A DNA stretch of 64,000 bases from Anaerolineales bacterium (GCA_020634875.1 JACKAX010000006.1:62001-126000), one strand, 5' to 3'; shown: positions 40,661-50,449, counted from the first letter of the stretch. The notes: generated by a model not told the origin, from the sequence alone. A program made the numbers and translations.

Positions 40661-41878
40661 TTACCGTTTCAGGTTGACCAGTTCTTGAAGAATTTCGTCA
40701 GAGGTGGTGATAACCCGGGAGGAGGCCTGGAATCCGCGTTGGGCCAGGATCATATTGGTGAATTCCTGAGCCATGTCAACGTTAGAGCCTTCGAGGTAAC
40801 CTGAGGCAATGGCACCGTTTCCACCAGAGGCGGGGGCACCGACTTGGGCCGCGCCGGCGTTGACGCTTTCTTGCCACATGTTTTGCCCGGTGCGGATGAG
40901 ACCATCAGGGTTGACGAAGTTGGCAAGGGCGACCTGACCGAGAAGTTGCTGCATCCCGTTGGAATAGACGCCGTAGATTTCACCGCTGCCGGGAGCTACG
41001 AAAAAGCTGTTGAAAGTTCCTGCGGCGAGACCATCCTGATTGAGGAGGGCGGCGGTGCTATCGTCAGCGAGCATCGTCATACCGGTGAGGTCGAGGTCGA
41101 AGACGGTGTTGGCAGCGCCGTTGGTGCCGGGGATGGTGATTTGCCCGCCACCAGAGACATATTGCCCGTCGGTATCAAAAGTGACAGTGCCAGTGCCCGT
41201 TGCACCGTTACCACTGGCAGCCCAGTCCCAAGTGTCGTTGGCGGTACGAGTATAGGTGACGGTGATGCTTTGCAGAACACCAAGCGAGTCGTACACCCCC
41301 ATCGTAACATCAAACGAATCGCCGATGGCTGTTTCAGAACTCAGATTGCCGCCGACGGTTGCATTCGTGGTGGCACGGGCAAGGGCGGTATCAAAGGGCA
41401 GTTGGATGCCACCGATGGGCATGCCAGTATCAATGGTAGCTGTGGAGCCGCTGGTGATCGCGGTCCAACCTTGCAGACGGAGGCCAGTGGATCCATGGAC
41501 AAGGTAGCCTTCGGCATCCATTTGCAGGCCGCCATCGCGGGAGTAGTAGTTCTGTCCACCACCGGCATAAATGAAGAAGCCATCTCCCTGAATCGCAAGG
41601 TCAGAGTTGCGATTCGTGCCCTGGAGTGCGCCTTGTGAAAACACGGGGGAAACCGCGCCCATCCGGACGCCAAGACCGATTTGCAGAGGGTTGATGCCGC
41701 CAAGATCCGCTGTGGGGCCAGTACCGACTTGCATCATTTGAGCGAATTGCGTTTGGAACGAGACCCGGCTGGATTTGAAGCCAACGGTGTTGGCATTGGC
41801 GAGGTTATCAGCAACCACATCAAGGAAAAGTTGGTGAGAACCGAGGGAATTGATGGCGGTAAACATTGAGCGTAACAT
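40661..41878 (-). CDS. flgE: Flagellar hook protein FlgE
   Basis: A 405-residue hook subunit. N-terminal: LFLDVVADNLANANTVGFKS after MLRSMFTAINSLGSHQ. Middle: SDLAIQGDGFFIYAGGGQNY and YYSRDGGLQMDAEGYLV, then a Ser/Thr/Gly-rich D1-D2 region with the FlgD-like SETAIGDSFDVTMGVYDSLG. C-terminal: ASGYLEGSNVDMAQEFTNMI and SSRVITTSDEILQELVNL. A CAGGAGACA Shine-Dalgarno (reading minus) is present just before the start. Confidence 0.95.
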   Translation of the reverse strand: MLRSMFTAINSLGSHQLFLDVVADNLANANTVGFKSSRVSFQTQFAQMMQVGTGPTADLGGINPLQIGLGVRMGAVSPVFSQGALQGTNRNSDLAIQGDGFFIYAGGGQNYYSRDGGLQMDAEGYLVHGSTGLRLQGWTAITSGSTATIDTGMPIGGIQLPFDTALARATTNATVGGNLSSETAIGDSFDVTMGVYDSLGVLQSITVTYTRTANDTWDWAASGNGATGTGTVTFDTDGQYVSGGGQITIPGTNGAANTVFDLDLTGMTMLADDSTAALLNQDGLAAGTFNSFFVAPGSGEIYGVYSNGMQQLLGQVALANFVNPDGLIRTGQNMWQESVNAGAAQVGAPASGGNGAIASGYLEGSNVDMAQEFTNMILAQRGFQASSRVITTSDEILQELVNLKR

Positions 41879-42009
41879 GAGATTGTCTCCTGGAATTTTG
41901 GTTCAGGCTTCCTCCAAGAGGGCCAGCCTGTAAAAAAATGGTTAGTTTGTTCGTTGGTTTGCAAGTTGCGGGTGGCAAGTTGCGATTAATAAATAATAAG
42001 TGATAAGTA

Positions 42010-42420
42010 TCAGGCTTTGGCGTCGGCGAGGACAACAGAGTCGATGTTGGTAAAAATACCTTCACCTCGCGCCTGAGTGTCTAGGGCGGTTACGACCGTC
42101 CGGTTATAGACATTGACGATAAAGGCCAGATCATCCATAAGGACGAGCGAGTCCCGACTGCCGCGCTGTTCCGCTTTATCTACGGCGTTCATCAGGCGGT
42201 TAAGACCATCGTCGGAAAGGGTAATCTGCCGGGTTTCCAGACGCTTTTTGGCGTGATTGGAAAAGGTGAGACCGCGTGCCTGATCCAACGCGTCGGCGAA
42301 GGATGTTTGTCCGGCTTCCGCGGGGGCACTGGTTCCCCGCGCGGGGGGCCGTACCTGATCCGTCGCCTGAAGCCGGGGGTCCGCAGTCAAACGGGCGGGA
42401 TCAAACGGGAACGGGCTCAT
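42010..42420 (-). CDS. Flagellar operon protein, TIGR02530-like
   Basis: A 136-residue protein of the small family found next to flgD/flgE in many Firmicutes-type flagellar operons. The defining block is LTFSNHAKKRLETRQITLSD, followed by LMNAVDKAEQRGSRDSLVLM and DLAFIVNVYNRTVVTALDTQ, then FTNIDSVVLAD. The function is not established; a role in hook assembly or length control is proposed for relatives. It overlaps flgD by 20 bases. Confidence 0.88.
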   Translation of the reverse strand: MSPFPFDPARLTADPRLQATDQVRPPARGTSAPAEAGQTSFADALDQARGLTFSNHAKKRLETRQITLSDDGLNRLMNAVDKAEQRGSRDSLVLMDDLAFIVNVYNRTVVTALDTQARGEGIFTNIDSVVLADAKA

Positions 42421-42841
42421 TATTGGACGCTCCTTGTTGAATACTGGTCACGCTAGATAGAGGAACCTGTTCATCGCCCAGCCAGAGCATGATCTGACCG
42501 TTGGCAATGGATACGCCCGTCACCATGCCGGTCGTGCCATTGTTTGTTTCGATGGTCTTGCCGATCAAGGCGGAGGCCTCAGAGAGGTCAGGGGGTTGGT
42601 TCAATGCACTGTAAATGGTGGCATTGATCTGCTGTAACTGCTGTAATGAGTTCAGTTGGGTAAACTGGCTCATCATGGCCTGGTCGTCCATCGGTTCGAG
42701 CGGGTCTTGATGGCGCATCTGGGTCAACAGCAACAGCATAAAGTCATCCCCATCCATGCCGGTTTGGGCGACGGCATTGGATATCGCATTACTTCCAGCA
42801 ACGGAGTAAGGATTGGGGGTAGAGATGGAAGAGAGGGTCAT
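42401..42841 (-). CDS. flgD: Hook scaffolding protein FlgD
   Basis: A 146-residue hook cap protein, short because only the N-terminal cap domain and a small C-terminal domain are present. It contains DGDDFMLLLLTQMRHQDPLE followed by PMDDQAMMSQFTQLNSLQQL, the FlgD signature, then ASALIGKTIETNNGTTGMVT. FlgD caps the growing hook. A strong AAGGAG site precedes the ATG (minus strand). A 15-bp hairpin lies between fliK and this gene. Confidence 0.94.
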   Translation of the reverse strand: MTLSSISTPNPYSVAGSNAISNAVAQTGMDGDDFMLLLLTQMRHQDPLEPMDDQAMMSQFTQLNSLQQLQQINATIYSALNQPPDLSEASALIGKTIETNNGTTGMVTGVSIANGQIMLWLGDEQVPLSSVTSIQQGASNNEPVPV

Positions 42842-42860
42842 AAGAAACTCCTTAGGGTGG

Positions 42861-42912
42861 GGGGAACTTGTAGGAATTTATGAGAATTTCACTTCCATCC
42901 TACAAGTTCCCC
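42861..42912. repeat. 15-bp inverted repeat between fliK and flgD
   Basis: GGGGAACTTGTAGGA (42861-42875) and TCCTACAAGTTCCCC (42898-42912) are perfectly complementary around 22 bases. It starts eight bases after the fliK stop and ends just before the flgD ribosome-binding site, so it may influence flgD expression. Confidence 0.8.
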
Positions 42913-42919
42913 AGAGTTT

Positions 42920-45900
42920 TCAAATCCGGTAATCAAGACCGGAAACGTCATGGTGGGGGGATAGTTCATCGTACTCCGATAAAGCCTCCTTTTCTGAAAA
43001 ACTGTGGGCCGAGGGGGCAGGCTGTGCCGGGGGTTGGTACCACGCCCGCGCCCAACCGAATTGCCCTTCGCTGGTCTGATATTGCACAACCAGGCCATTT
43101 ACCGCGACCCCGACCTCGGCAAGGGAGGCTCGTAGGTCATCAAGATGCTGGGTGAGCAGGGTTCCGGTAGCGGAGAGGTGAGTAATGAGCGTAACGCGCG
43201 TCCCGTCTGAGCCGGAGGTAAGTTGTAAATCAATCTGGCCAAGCGTTTCCGGGGAAAGTTGAAGGTGCAGGGTGGTGTGTTTGGCTTTTACGAGGTTTTC
43301 TGCGGCCTGACTGATTTGGGTAACAAATTGGGGGGCAGATATTTCCTTGACCGTGGGAAGGCGCAAGAAGGTATCTACGCGAGAGGGGGGGATGTTTTCA
43401 GGGGTATCCGTAGGTAAGATTTCCTTTTTGAACGCTGGTTTGGAAGAGGTGAATGGGTCTTTTGTGGAGGAGATTTGCGCTATTTCCGCATTGGAATGGG
43501 TTTGGCTCACCAGAGTATGAATAGGACGAGCCGAGGTAGGGAGCGACACGGGTTCAGCAGGAGGAATTTGGACCATATCCACATTGAAATCGTTCGTCTC
43601 TGGGTGATTGAATACCTTGTGAGCCGGGCGAGGCAAAACGCCCGAATTTGCAGATAATGTCTGCGCCATTTCGCTATCAAGATTATTTCGGCTCACATGA
43701 GTATGAACAGTCTCAGTTACTTCATCACTACTGTTCAAACGGGCTGGCTTCACTTCTTCGGGGAGGTTGGATACATCGGGCATCGTTGTGTCTGCCGGAC
43801 GGTTGGTTGTCGAGTGAGTTTGAATTGGAAGAGGCATAGATTCGGCAGGAGGAGTTTGCACCCTTTCCACATTGAATGCGGGTATGTCTGATGAGGCATG
43901 AACATCCACGGCTGCAACATCACCGCCGTTCAAACGGGTGGGTTCCAATGTAGCCAAAGGTAAGCGGGATTCATCCGATGTGATTGTGTAAACCGGACGG
44001 TTGATCGTCGGGTGGGTCAAGGTTGGGAAGGAGGTAGGTTTATTGGGAAAGGTTTGAACCGTTTCCATGTCAAAATCCTGCGTATCCACCGCGGCAGGCA
44101 TCGCCACATCATTAAGTCTATGCAGTAAGGTTGGGTTCATCGGTAAGCTGGATGAATTGGGCGTGGTTGTATTACTCAGCGATAAATCGTCCAGGCGGAT
44201 AAGAATTGGATGAGGTATAGGTTCATTTGTGATGATGGTTGGGTCTAAGGCAGTGATTGTGGGATGGGTATGCGCTGGTTGAGCCGAGGTAGGCAAAACA
44301 TCCGAATTTGCAGGTGATGGCTGGGGCACTGCCGCATCAAAATCAGCAAAGTCCACCGTAGTAGACGCCACTACCTCACCACGCTCGTTCAAGGAAGTTG
44401 TTTCCACCACTGCGAGAGGCAGGTTGGTTTCATCTGGCGTGGTTATAAAGACTGGACGATTTACCTCTGGGCGAGCTGGGATGGAAAGGGATGCGGATTC
44501 AAGGGAAAGGGTTTGAACTGTTTCCACATTGAAATCCGTTGTTTCCGCTGAGGTTTGAATAGTCTCGCTAACCTCGCAATGCCCATTCAAGGGGGCCGGA
44601 TTTACGGTGTCCGGCAGGTCAGATTCATCCAGGATAGTTGTATCGCTTGGTTGCCTGCTCATCTGGTGGGCCGGGAATGGGAACGGATTAGATTCGACGG
44701 CAAGGGTTTGTGCCTTTTCTACATCAAGCTTATTTAGGCTTACTGGAGCATCAATAAGCTTGGCAACCTCACCACGACCATTCAAGGAAACTGGTTCCGC
44801 TTTATCCATCGGTAAGCCGGGGTCATCTGATCTGATTTTTTCGCCTAGACGATTTATCTCCGGGCGGGTTGGAAGCGGCTGAGAAATGGATTCGGCGACA
44901 GAAGTTTGTGGCATTTTCACAGCGAAATCAGCTGTGTCTGCTGGGCGATTAAATTCTGGGCGAGGCAGATGATGGAGAGAGGTCGGTTCAGCCAGAGAGA
45001 TTTGCGTTAAGTCCGCACCGAAATCGGGTATGTCCACAGGGGTATAAATAGCATCACCACGCCCGCTCAAATAGACTGGTTCCTTCGTGCCTTTTGACAA
45101 GCTGGATGCATCTGATGAGGTTATATCTGCCAGTTGGTTTATCTCCGGGTGAGCAAGCATTGGAAGAGGAGTAATTTCGGCAGGAGCGCTCTGGAACATG
45201 TCCGCATCCAACGTATCCAAATCAGTTATTGTCGGATAGTCAGGCACTGGTTCAGGCACTGGTTGCGCTGTGGCAGGCAGAACATCCATATTTTCAGGCA
45301 ATATCCGGGCTATATCCACGCCAAATTCGTTTTGGCTTACCGGGATATGAACGTTCCTGACCCCCATCCTATCCCCGTTCAAATGGACTGATTTCGCTTT
45401 ATCGGGAAAACCGGATGAATCCATCGTAGTCGTATAATCTTGAGAATTTATCTCCGAGCGAGCCAGAATGGGAAGAGGCGAAGGTTCGGGAAAAGGTACT
45501 TGTACCGGTTCCACATCGAAGTTGGTCACATCTACTGGATGACTAAACGTTGGGCGAGTTGAGATTGGAAGAGGGGGAGATTCGGTGATGATGGTTTTTG
45601 CCGTTTCGGTCCTGAAATCGGTGACTTCCATTGGGGTATGAATTCCGCCTGCCACAACGCTAAGCCCACTCAAATGGCCTGATTCCGCCTGAACTGATGG
45701 CAAATTGCTTTCGTCCGGCCTGGTTGTATTGCCCAGCGGGTTTATCGCCGGGTGAATCGGGGCAGGAAATGGCGTAGGTTGATCAACGTACCCAGTGCTT
45801 TGGCTCCCGACATCATTCGTTTTCGACGTGGTTTTTTCCAGAATCTGCGCGACTAAATCTGTAAAATCTCGCTTACTACGGGAGGGGTCGATCATATCCA

Positions 45901-46483
45901 ACGCTTGTTTCAACGAGGAGCGAATTTCCTGTTGGGAAAAGGTAGCCATTGATTCGCCCAAATCGGCCGGTGGAAGGGGAACAGGCGTAGGAAGCGAAGC
46001 AGGTATGGTATTAACAGAGTGCGTGGGAGACACCGGCGAGAGATTAGAGAGTTGAAGGGCCGCGGGGGTTGTCATCACAGGGAAAGCCGGAAGAGGATTA
46101 ACAGGCAATGGTTCAATCGTGTTCTCTGAAGATGTGACAGGTTGGATAACATCCATAAGGGTGAGGACAGAAGGAGTGGGCGGCGGCGGTACTACATACA
46201 CATTTTCGATAACCAGTGTTCCATGGACGAATGGATCGCTCAATTCCTTTTTGACCGGCTCTGGCGTTTCCGTGGAGGTTTTCCTATCAGGGAGGAGAAC
46301 AGGAAACGCAGGCTTTGAGGTGGCTTTGGCATGCAGATTCAATAAACTTGCAAACAAACCGGGGATTCCTGGTCCATTCGAGGTGTTAGCAAGGAGACCA
46401 GGAGGTGTAGCCTGCGAGGCAAGAGTCTGCGAAGGGGAAGCAGACGGCGAGGGGGGCAAAAGGAGGAGCGGCGCAAACATCAT
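42920..46483 (-). CDS. fliK: Giant flagellar hook-length control protein FliK with repeat ruler
   Basis: A 1187-residue protein, about three times the length of E. coli FliK (375). The N-terminal 235 residues are Pro/Thr-rich with a helical SQQEIRSSLKQALDMIDPSR. Residues about 238-1013 are imperfect repeats (about 14 units). The C-terminal domain (about 1040-1145) carries the substrate-specificity switch fold: HTTLHLQLSPETLGQIDLQL, TRVTLITHLSATGTLLTQHL and LRASLAEVGVAVNGLVVQ. FliK is exported during hook growth and then acts on FlhB. A longer FliK generally gives a longer hook. It abuts flgB upstream by two bases. Confidence 0.93.
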   Translation of the reverse strand: MMFAPLLLLPPSPSASPSQTLASQATPPGLLANTSNGPGIPGLFASLLNLHAKATSKPAFPVLLPDRKTSTETPEPVKKELSDPFVHGTLVIENVYVVPPPPTPSVLTLMDVIQPVTSSENTIEPLPVNPLPAFPVMTTPAALQLSNLSPVSPTHSVNTIPASLPTPVPLPPADLGESMATFSQQEIRSSLKQALDMIDPSRSKRDFTDLVAQILEKTTSKTNDVGSQSTGYVDQPTPFPAPIHPAINPLGNTTRPDESNLPSVQAESGHLSGLSVVAGGIHTPMEVTDFRTETAKTIITESPPLPISTRPTFSHPVDVTNFDVEPVQVPFPEPSPLPILARSEINSQDYTTTMDSSGFPDKAKSVHLNGDRMGVRNVHIPVSQNEFGVDIARILPENMDVLPATAQPVPEPVPDYPTITDLDTLDADMFQSAPAEITPLPMLAHPEINQLADITSSDASSLSKGTKEPVYLSGRGDAIYTPVDIPDFGADLTQISLAEPTSLHHLPRPEFNRPADTADFAVKMPQTSVAESISQPLPTRPEINRLGEKIRSDDPGLPMDKAEPVSLNGRGEVAKLIDAPVSLNKLDVEKAQTLAVESNPFPFPAHQMSRQPSDTTILDESDLPDTVNPAPLNGHCEVSETIQTSAETTDFNVETVQTLSLESASLSIPARPEVNRPVFITTPDETNLPLAVVETTSLNERGEVVASTTVDFADFDAAVPQPSPANSDVLPTSAQPAHTHPTITALDPTIITNEPIPHPILIRLDDLSLSNTTTPNSSSLPMNPTLLHRLNDVAMPAAVDTQDFDMETVQTFPNKPTSFPTLTHPTINRPVYTITSDESRLPLATLEPTRLNGGDVAAVDVHASSDIPAFNVERVQTPPAESMPLPIQTHSTTNRPADTTMPDVSNLPEEVKPARLNSSDEVTETVHTHVSRNNLDSEMAQTLSANSGVLPRPAHKVFNHPETNDFNVDMVQIPPAEPVSLPTSARPIHTLVSQTHSNAEIAQISSTKDPFTSSKPAFKKEILPTDTPENIPPSRVDTFLRLPTVKEISAPQFVTQISQAAENLVKAKHTTLHLQLSPETLGQIDLQLTSGSDGTRVTLITHLSATGTLLTQHLDDLRASLAEVGVAVNGLVVQYQTSEGQFGWARAWYQPPAQPAPSAHSFSEKEALSEYDELSPHHDVSGLDYRI
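43445..45772 (-). repeat. Coding repeat array of FliK
   Basis: About 14 imperfect units recur, in long form (62-66 residues) or short form (30-40 residues). A unit opens with LPxxARPEINRPxDTT, continues DESNLP...LNGRGEV and closes with DFxVExxQTxxAES. Examples of openings: LPILARSEINSQ, LPTRPEINRLGE, LSIPARPEVNRPV, FPTLTHPTINRPV. The degeneracy suggests old expansion with ongoing drift. Confidence 0.85.
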
Positions 46484-46485
46484 CG

Positions 46486-46896
46486 TTATGTCCGGGCGGC
46501 GATTTCACGCATTAAGAGCAGTTTTTTGCTGGCGAGTTGGGTCAAAGCCTGGTAACGCATATTTGTTTCAGTCATCTGAACCAGTTCCACATCAATATCC
46601 ACGTTGTTACCATCTGCACGGGTAGAGCCACCTTTTCGGAGCGTGATGCGGGTGAAGTCGGTAGAATCGTCGCGGAAAGGTAGATGTGCGGGATCGGTTT
46701 TCGTCAGCGTGAGGTCTTGCGGAGCTTCTTCATCAAGGGCGCGGCGGAGCGTGGATTCAAAGTTCACTTGCTCGGCTTTGTAGCCAGGGGTATCCACGTT
46801 GGCGAGGTTATGGCCGATGATCTGCTGGCGGAGCGAAAGTCCGTCGAGGGCAAGGCTAGCGGCCTGGAGGGCGGAGTCGGAGAGGAGGGAGGGCAT
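46486..46896 (-). CDS. flgB: Flagellar basal-body rod protein FlgB
   Basis: A 136-residue proximal-rod subunit. It has LSLRQQIIGHNLANVDTPGY at the N-terminus and NVDIDVELVQMTETNMRYQA at the C-terminus, both typical of FlgB. Unusually, it is separated from flgC and fliE by about 7 kb and stands next to fliK and a lytic transglycosylase. Length is normal. Confidence 0.92.
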   Translation of the reverse strand: MPSLLSDSALQAASLALDGLSLRQQIIGHNLANVDTPGYKAEQVNFESTLRRALDEEAPQDLTLTKTDPAHLPFRDDSTDFTRITLRKGGSTRADGNNVDIDVELVQMTETNMRYQALTQLASKKLLLMREIAART

Positions 46897-46948
46897 GGGA
46901 TTGAGGAGGGATTGGTGTTAGTGGGAGGGTGGTTAGTTGGTTTGTTGA

Positions 46949-47536
46949 TTATGCGTCCCAGATGTGTTCGGATCGGTAATAATTGAGGACACGGGGAACG
47001 TAGATTTGGGTTTCTTGGTAGGGAGGAATGCCGCCATAGGTGTCTACTGCACCAGGCCCAGCGTTGTAAGCGGCGAGGGCAAAGGATACGTTACCGTTGT
47101 AGCGGGCAAGGAGTTGGCTTAGGAGTTTTGTCCCACCAAAGATGTTTTGCACGGGATCAAGGGCGTTGGTCACTCCCAAGCCTGCGGCAGTGCCAGGCAT
47201 TAATTGCATCAAGCCTTGCGCCCCACACGAAGATACCGCATTCGGGTTAAAGTTCGACTCGGCATGAATGACAGCTTTGACGAGGAGAGGATCTACGTTG
47301 TACTGCTCGGCGGCTTGCACGATGAGCGAATCGAAGGAGGTGCTGGATGATCCGCCGGAATAAGATCCCGAAGAGGCGTTTGTGCCAACCGTCTGGCCGG
47401 GTGTGCCACGTTGACCTTGCCGCACCCATGTCGCGGTAGGTGTTTGCGAGGTTGTATTGTTTTCCATCTTTTCCATCATGCGTGAGAAGAGGGAGAAAAA
47501 AATGGTTTGGAGTTGGGAGGAGAAAAGGTTATCCAT
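46949..47536 (-). CDS. Lytic transglycosylase (SLT domain), flagellar-associated
   Basis: The ATG at 47536 gives 195 residues; the longer frame overlaps fliJ. A Ser/Gly-rich segment follows the N-terminus, then an SLT domain from about 75: [40 protein letters not shown] (catalytic Glu in HAESNF), [15 protein letters not shown] and [18 protein letters not shown]. It should cleave peptidoglycan so the rod can pass, replacing the muramidase half of FlgJ. No ordinary signal peptide is seen, so export through the flagellar system is plausible. Confidence 0.92.
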   Translation of the reverse strand: MDNLFSSQLQTIFFSLFSRMMEKMENNTTSQTPTATWVRQGQRGTPGQTVGTNASSGSYSGGSSSTSFDSLIVQAAEQYNVDPLLVKAVIHAESNFNPNAVSSCGAQGLMQLMPGTAAGLGVTNALDPVQNIFGGTKLLSQLLARYNGNVSFALAAYNAGPGAVDTYGGIPPYQETQIYVPRVLNYYRSEHIWDA

Positions 47537-47612
47537 GGAGGCGGCGAGTGATAAGCGATAAGTGTTGAGTAAAAAAATTACAAATGACCAACAACAAATA
47601 AAAAAATAGGCC

Positions 47613-48071
47613 TTAGCGGTAGAGAGCAAATTGGGTTGCGCGCCAGCTTTGGGCAATGTAGGCATCGTCTTGCTGGCGATCTTCTTGCTGGCGAAGTTGG
47701 GCTTGTATACGCTCATTCTCCTTTCGTTTGAGGGTGTTGAGCGCCTCTTCATCCTGTTTGGCTTGTACCACTTCCGCACGTTTGGCAGCGACTTTTTCGG
47801 CCAGGGTTGCAACCTGCGCTTGTTGGCGGACGATTTGCCGCTCGACAAGTTGAAGGTTCGTGCGGACCTGTGTCAATTGATTCAGATCCACGTCGCCGAG
47901 TTGTTGCTTCCCCAGGCTTTCAAGCAAATGACTATGGCGGAAGATCAACCCTTGCAAGACACTCTGCGCCTGTTGGAGGCCATGATTGAGCTGGCTCAGT
48001 TCAACTTCAAGAGCTTCAACTTTGCTGTGGCGGTAGTCGAGGATGGATTGGAGGGAGAATTTAGGTGTCAT
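47613..48071 (-). CDS. fliJ: FliJ-like flagellar export chaperone
   Basis: A 152-residue, almost fully coiled-coil protein ([60 protein letters not shown]). The pattern and position directly after fliI fit FliJ, which couples the FliI ATPase to the FlhA gate. Sequence conservation of FliJ is low, so context carries much of the weight. Confidence 0.88.
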   Translation of the reverse strand: MTPKFSLQSILDYRHSKVEALEVELSQLNHGLQQAQSVLQGLIFRHSHLLESLGKQQLGDVDLNQLTQVRTNLQLVERQIVRQQAQVATLAEKVAAKRAEVVQAKQDEEALNTLKRKENERIQAQLRQQEDRQQDDAYIAQSWRATQFALYR

Positions 48072-48084
48072 AGGGCTAATGTGT

Positions 48085-48170
48085 AATGAGTAAAAAAGTA
48101 ATGAGTGGGTGGCAAGTGATAAGTGTGATAAATGGTGAGTGACGAAGTACCATACTCATCACTTCATCAC
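48085..48170. repeat. Short-word hairpin between fliJ and fliI
   Basis: TAATGAGTAAAAAAGTAATG and GCAAGTGATAAGTGTGATAA face TACTCATCACTTCATCACTT on the right. The last words encode the C-terminus and stop of FliI (GATGAAGTGATGAAGTGA on the minus strand), so the repeat family touches coding sequence. Confidence 0.75.
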
Positions 48171-49508
48171 TTCATCACATATCAACTCCAACGCCCGCTC
48201 GCTTTCTTCAAACGGGGTGAAATCGTGTTCTTTTTGCTGTAAAAATGCCTCAATCTTTGGCAGAGCAACGAGGGCAGCGTCAATTTCGGGGTCGGAGCCA
48301 CTGACGTAAGCCCCGATGTTGATCAAGTCTCGGGCTTTTTCGTAGGTGGCGAGCAGACGGCGAACCCGGCCTGCGTGCTGGCGATGTTCGGGGGTGGTGA
48401 TGGCGGGCATCACGCGGCTGATGCTGTGCAGGGTGTCAATCGCCGGGTAATGATTGCGGGCGGCTAAATCCCGGCTGAGAACCACATGCCCGTCCAAAAT
48501 ACTGCGGACAGCATCACAAATCGGCTCGTTGAAATCATCGCCTTCGACCAACACGGTGTAAAAACCAGTGATCGAACCCCGTCTTCCCGCACCGGTGCGT
48601 TCCAAAAGTCGGGGGAGCAGAGCAAAGACCGAGGGGGTGTACCCTTTGCTGGCGGGCGGCTCCCCAATCGCCAGGCCCACTTCCCGTTGCGCCATCGCAA
48701 ACCGGGTCACAGAGTCCATCAAAAAGGTCACATCCAGACCCTGATCTCGAAAATATTCGGCGATGGTCGTCGCCACCCAGGCCGCTTTCAGGCGGACAAG
48801 GGCGGGCTGGTCGGAGGTGGAGACCACCACGACCGAACGGGCTAACCCTTCCGGGCCGAGGTCGTTTTCCACAAATTCCCGTACTTCCCGCCCGCGTTCC
48901 CCGACGAGCGCAATGACACTGACATCCGACTTGGAACTGCGGGCGATCATGCCCATCAACGTACTTTTGCCCACGCCGCTGCCCGCAAAAATGCCGATGC
49001 GCTGACCCCGTCCGCAGGTAATCAACCCGTCAATCGCCCGTACCCCTGTCGTGAGGGGGGCGGAGATCGGTTGCCGGTTGAGCGGGTGGGGCGGGGCGCT
49101 GTACGTAGGCACGGTGTCAGCGACGGAGAGCGGCCCGAGGTTGTCCATTGGGTTGCCCAGCCCATCCAACACCCGCCCCAACAACCCTTCCCCGACGGGG
49201 GCACGGAAACAGCGGTTACCGGGGTCGGCATTTTGTAGGGGATAAATGGGGCTGCCAGGGTGGATGCCGTGCATTTCGCCGAGGGGCATGAGTAAAATGC
49301 GTCGCTCCCGGAACCCAACGACTTCGGCTAGCAGGGAGCCGGAACCATTCGCGCGGATTTCGCACACTTCGCCGATTTCACAATCCAAGCCGGTCGCTTC
49401 AACCGTCAACCCAACAACCTGGACTACCCGCCCGGACAACCGGAAGGTTTTGACATCGGTCAGGGCACGGTGATAAGCGGCGAGAGAGGGGACTGCAAAG
49501 AGCGTCAT
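48159..49508 (-). CDS. fliI: Flagellum-specific ATPase FliI
   Basis: The ATG at 49508, overlapping the fliH stop, gives 449 residues. It is a type III export ATPase related to the F1 beta subunit: Walker A in GIFAGSGVGKSTLMGMIARS, VIALVGERGREVREFVENDL, Walker B in DVTFLMDSVTRFAMAQREVG, and SITGFYTVLVEGDDFNEPI. It unfolds or releases export substrates at the gate. The C-terminal helices (LINIGAYVSGSDPEIDAAL) are as expected. Confidence 0.97.
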   Translation of the reverse strand: MTLFAVPSLAAYHRALTDVKTFRLSGRVVQVVGLTVEATGLDCEIGEVCEIRANGSGSLLAEVVGFRERRILLMPLGEMHGIHPGSPIYPLQNADPGNRCFRAPVGEGLLGRVLDGLGNPMDNLGPLSVADTVPTYSAPPHPLNRQPISAPLTTGVRAIDGLITCGRGQRIGIFAGSGVGKSTLMGMIARSSKSDVSVIALVGERGREVREFVENDLGPEGLARSVVVVSTSDQPALVRLKAAWVATTIAEYFRDQGLDVTFLMDSVTRFAMAQREVGLAIGEPPASKGYTPSVFALLPRLLERTGAGRRGSITGFYTVLVEGDDFNEPICDAVRSILDGHVVLSRDLAARNHYPAIDTLHSISRVMPAITTPEHRQHAGRVRRLLATYEKARDLINIGAYVSGSDPEIDAALVALPKIEAFLQQKEHDFTPFEESERALELICDEVMK

Positions 49509-50449
49509 GCCGTGGCTCCTTCGGGTTTCGTAAAGGCACCGACCAGGACCTGTTCGACAATGGCACATTTGGTTTCCACGCGGGCATCCACCTGCCCAAA
49601 TTCGCCTTCAACGAGACAACCACCGCGCCGGATGGTGGGGTCGGGAACGAGTTCCACGCGGGCAGCACGGGAGGAGGTTTGGGTCTCGAGCCACGCCTGG
49701 TCGAGGACGGTCACGTCGGCAGGGTGAAGATGAACGAGCAGGCTGCCCAGTTGTTTGGCTTCGGAGAGCGCGCGGGTGAAGGTTTCCCGTAGGGTTTCGG
49801 GGGCAAGGGTGAGGCCGTTGCCAAATAGGGTGCGACCGATGTCAGTGACGAGGTTGAGGACGGCGGCTTCGCTTTGGGCGAGCATACTCTCACGCCAGGC
49901 GTGAACTTCGTCTACGATAGTCTGGCTGGTGCGGAGGAGGCGTTCGGCTTCGGTTTGGGCAGCGGCAAGGCCATTATCGCGGGCTTGCCGGGTAATTTCG
50001 GCGGCTTGGGCTTTGGCTTTCGCAACTATATCGGCGGCTTGTTGTTCGGCAGTTTGGACGAGTTGGGCCGCACGAGCCTGGCCTTCGGCTGTGGCTTCCT
50101 CAAGGACATGCTTGCGGAGATCGGTCAGGTCAGGGGAAGTTTCGCGGGCAGGAGAATGTACCAGGACTGGGGGCGGGGTAACGTGTCCGTTGGGAGTTGC
50201 GAGTGGGGTGAAGGCGCTGACGTTGGCCGGTTGCCAGGGGGTGGGTTCCCGTTTGGGTTGGGCACTCAGGTTGGTCGCGTCGGTCAAGTCGGTTGGGAAG
50301 GGCATCCCCACGGAAATTGGGTGGGATTTCGCGTGAAGGCGAGTTCCATTTTGCGGCGGGGCAGTCAGTTCAAGCGGAAGCCATCCGGCGGCAGGGGGTT
50401 TGTTATATAAATGGCCGTTAGCTTTGATCAGGTTATGAGATGAGTTCAT
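49505..50449 (-). CDS. fliH: FliH-like flagellar assembly protein
   Basis: The ATG at 50449 is chosen because a GGAGG lies 8 bases upstream; the gene then overlaps the fliG 3' end by 17 bases. The 314-residue product has a Pro/Thr-rich N-terminus (about 1-100), a long Ala/Gln-rich helix (AQLVQTAEQQAADIVAKAKA, GLAAAQTEAERLLRTSQTIV), and the conserved C-domain (AVLNLVTDIGRTLFGNGLTL; VHLHPADVTVLDQAWL; RRGGCLVEGEFGQVDARVET). FliH regulates FliI and docks it at the C-ring. Confidence 0.93.
   Translation of the reverse strand: MNSSHNLIKANGHLYNKPPAAGWLPLELTAPPQNGTRLHAKSHPISVGMPFPTDLTDATNLSAQPKREPTPWQPANVSAFTPLATPNGHVTPPPVLVHSPARETSPDLTDLRKHVLEEATAEGQARAAQLVQTAEQQAADIVAKAKAQAAEITRQARDNGLAAAQTEAERLLRTSQTIVDEVHAWRESMLAQSEAAVLNLVTDIGRTLFGNGLTLAPETLRETFTRALSEAKQLGSLLVHLHPADVTVLDQAWLETQTSSRAARVELVPDPTIRRGGCLVEGEFGQVDARVETKCAIVEQVLVGAFTKPEGATA

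Noticed and set aside
43445..45772. Regular repeats that might be a CRISPR array
   Set aside because: The units are coding, degenerate and 90-200 bases long, with no constant repeat or spacer structure; they belong to FliK.
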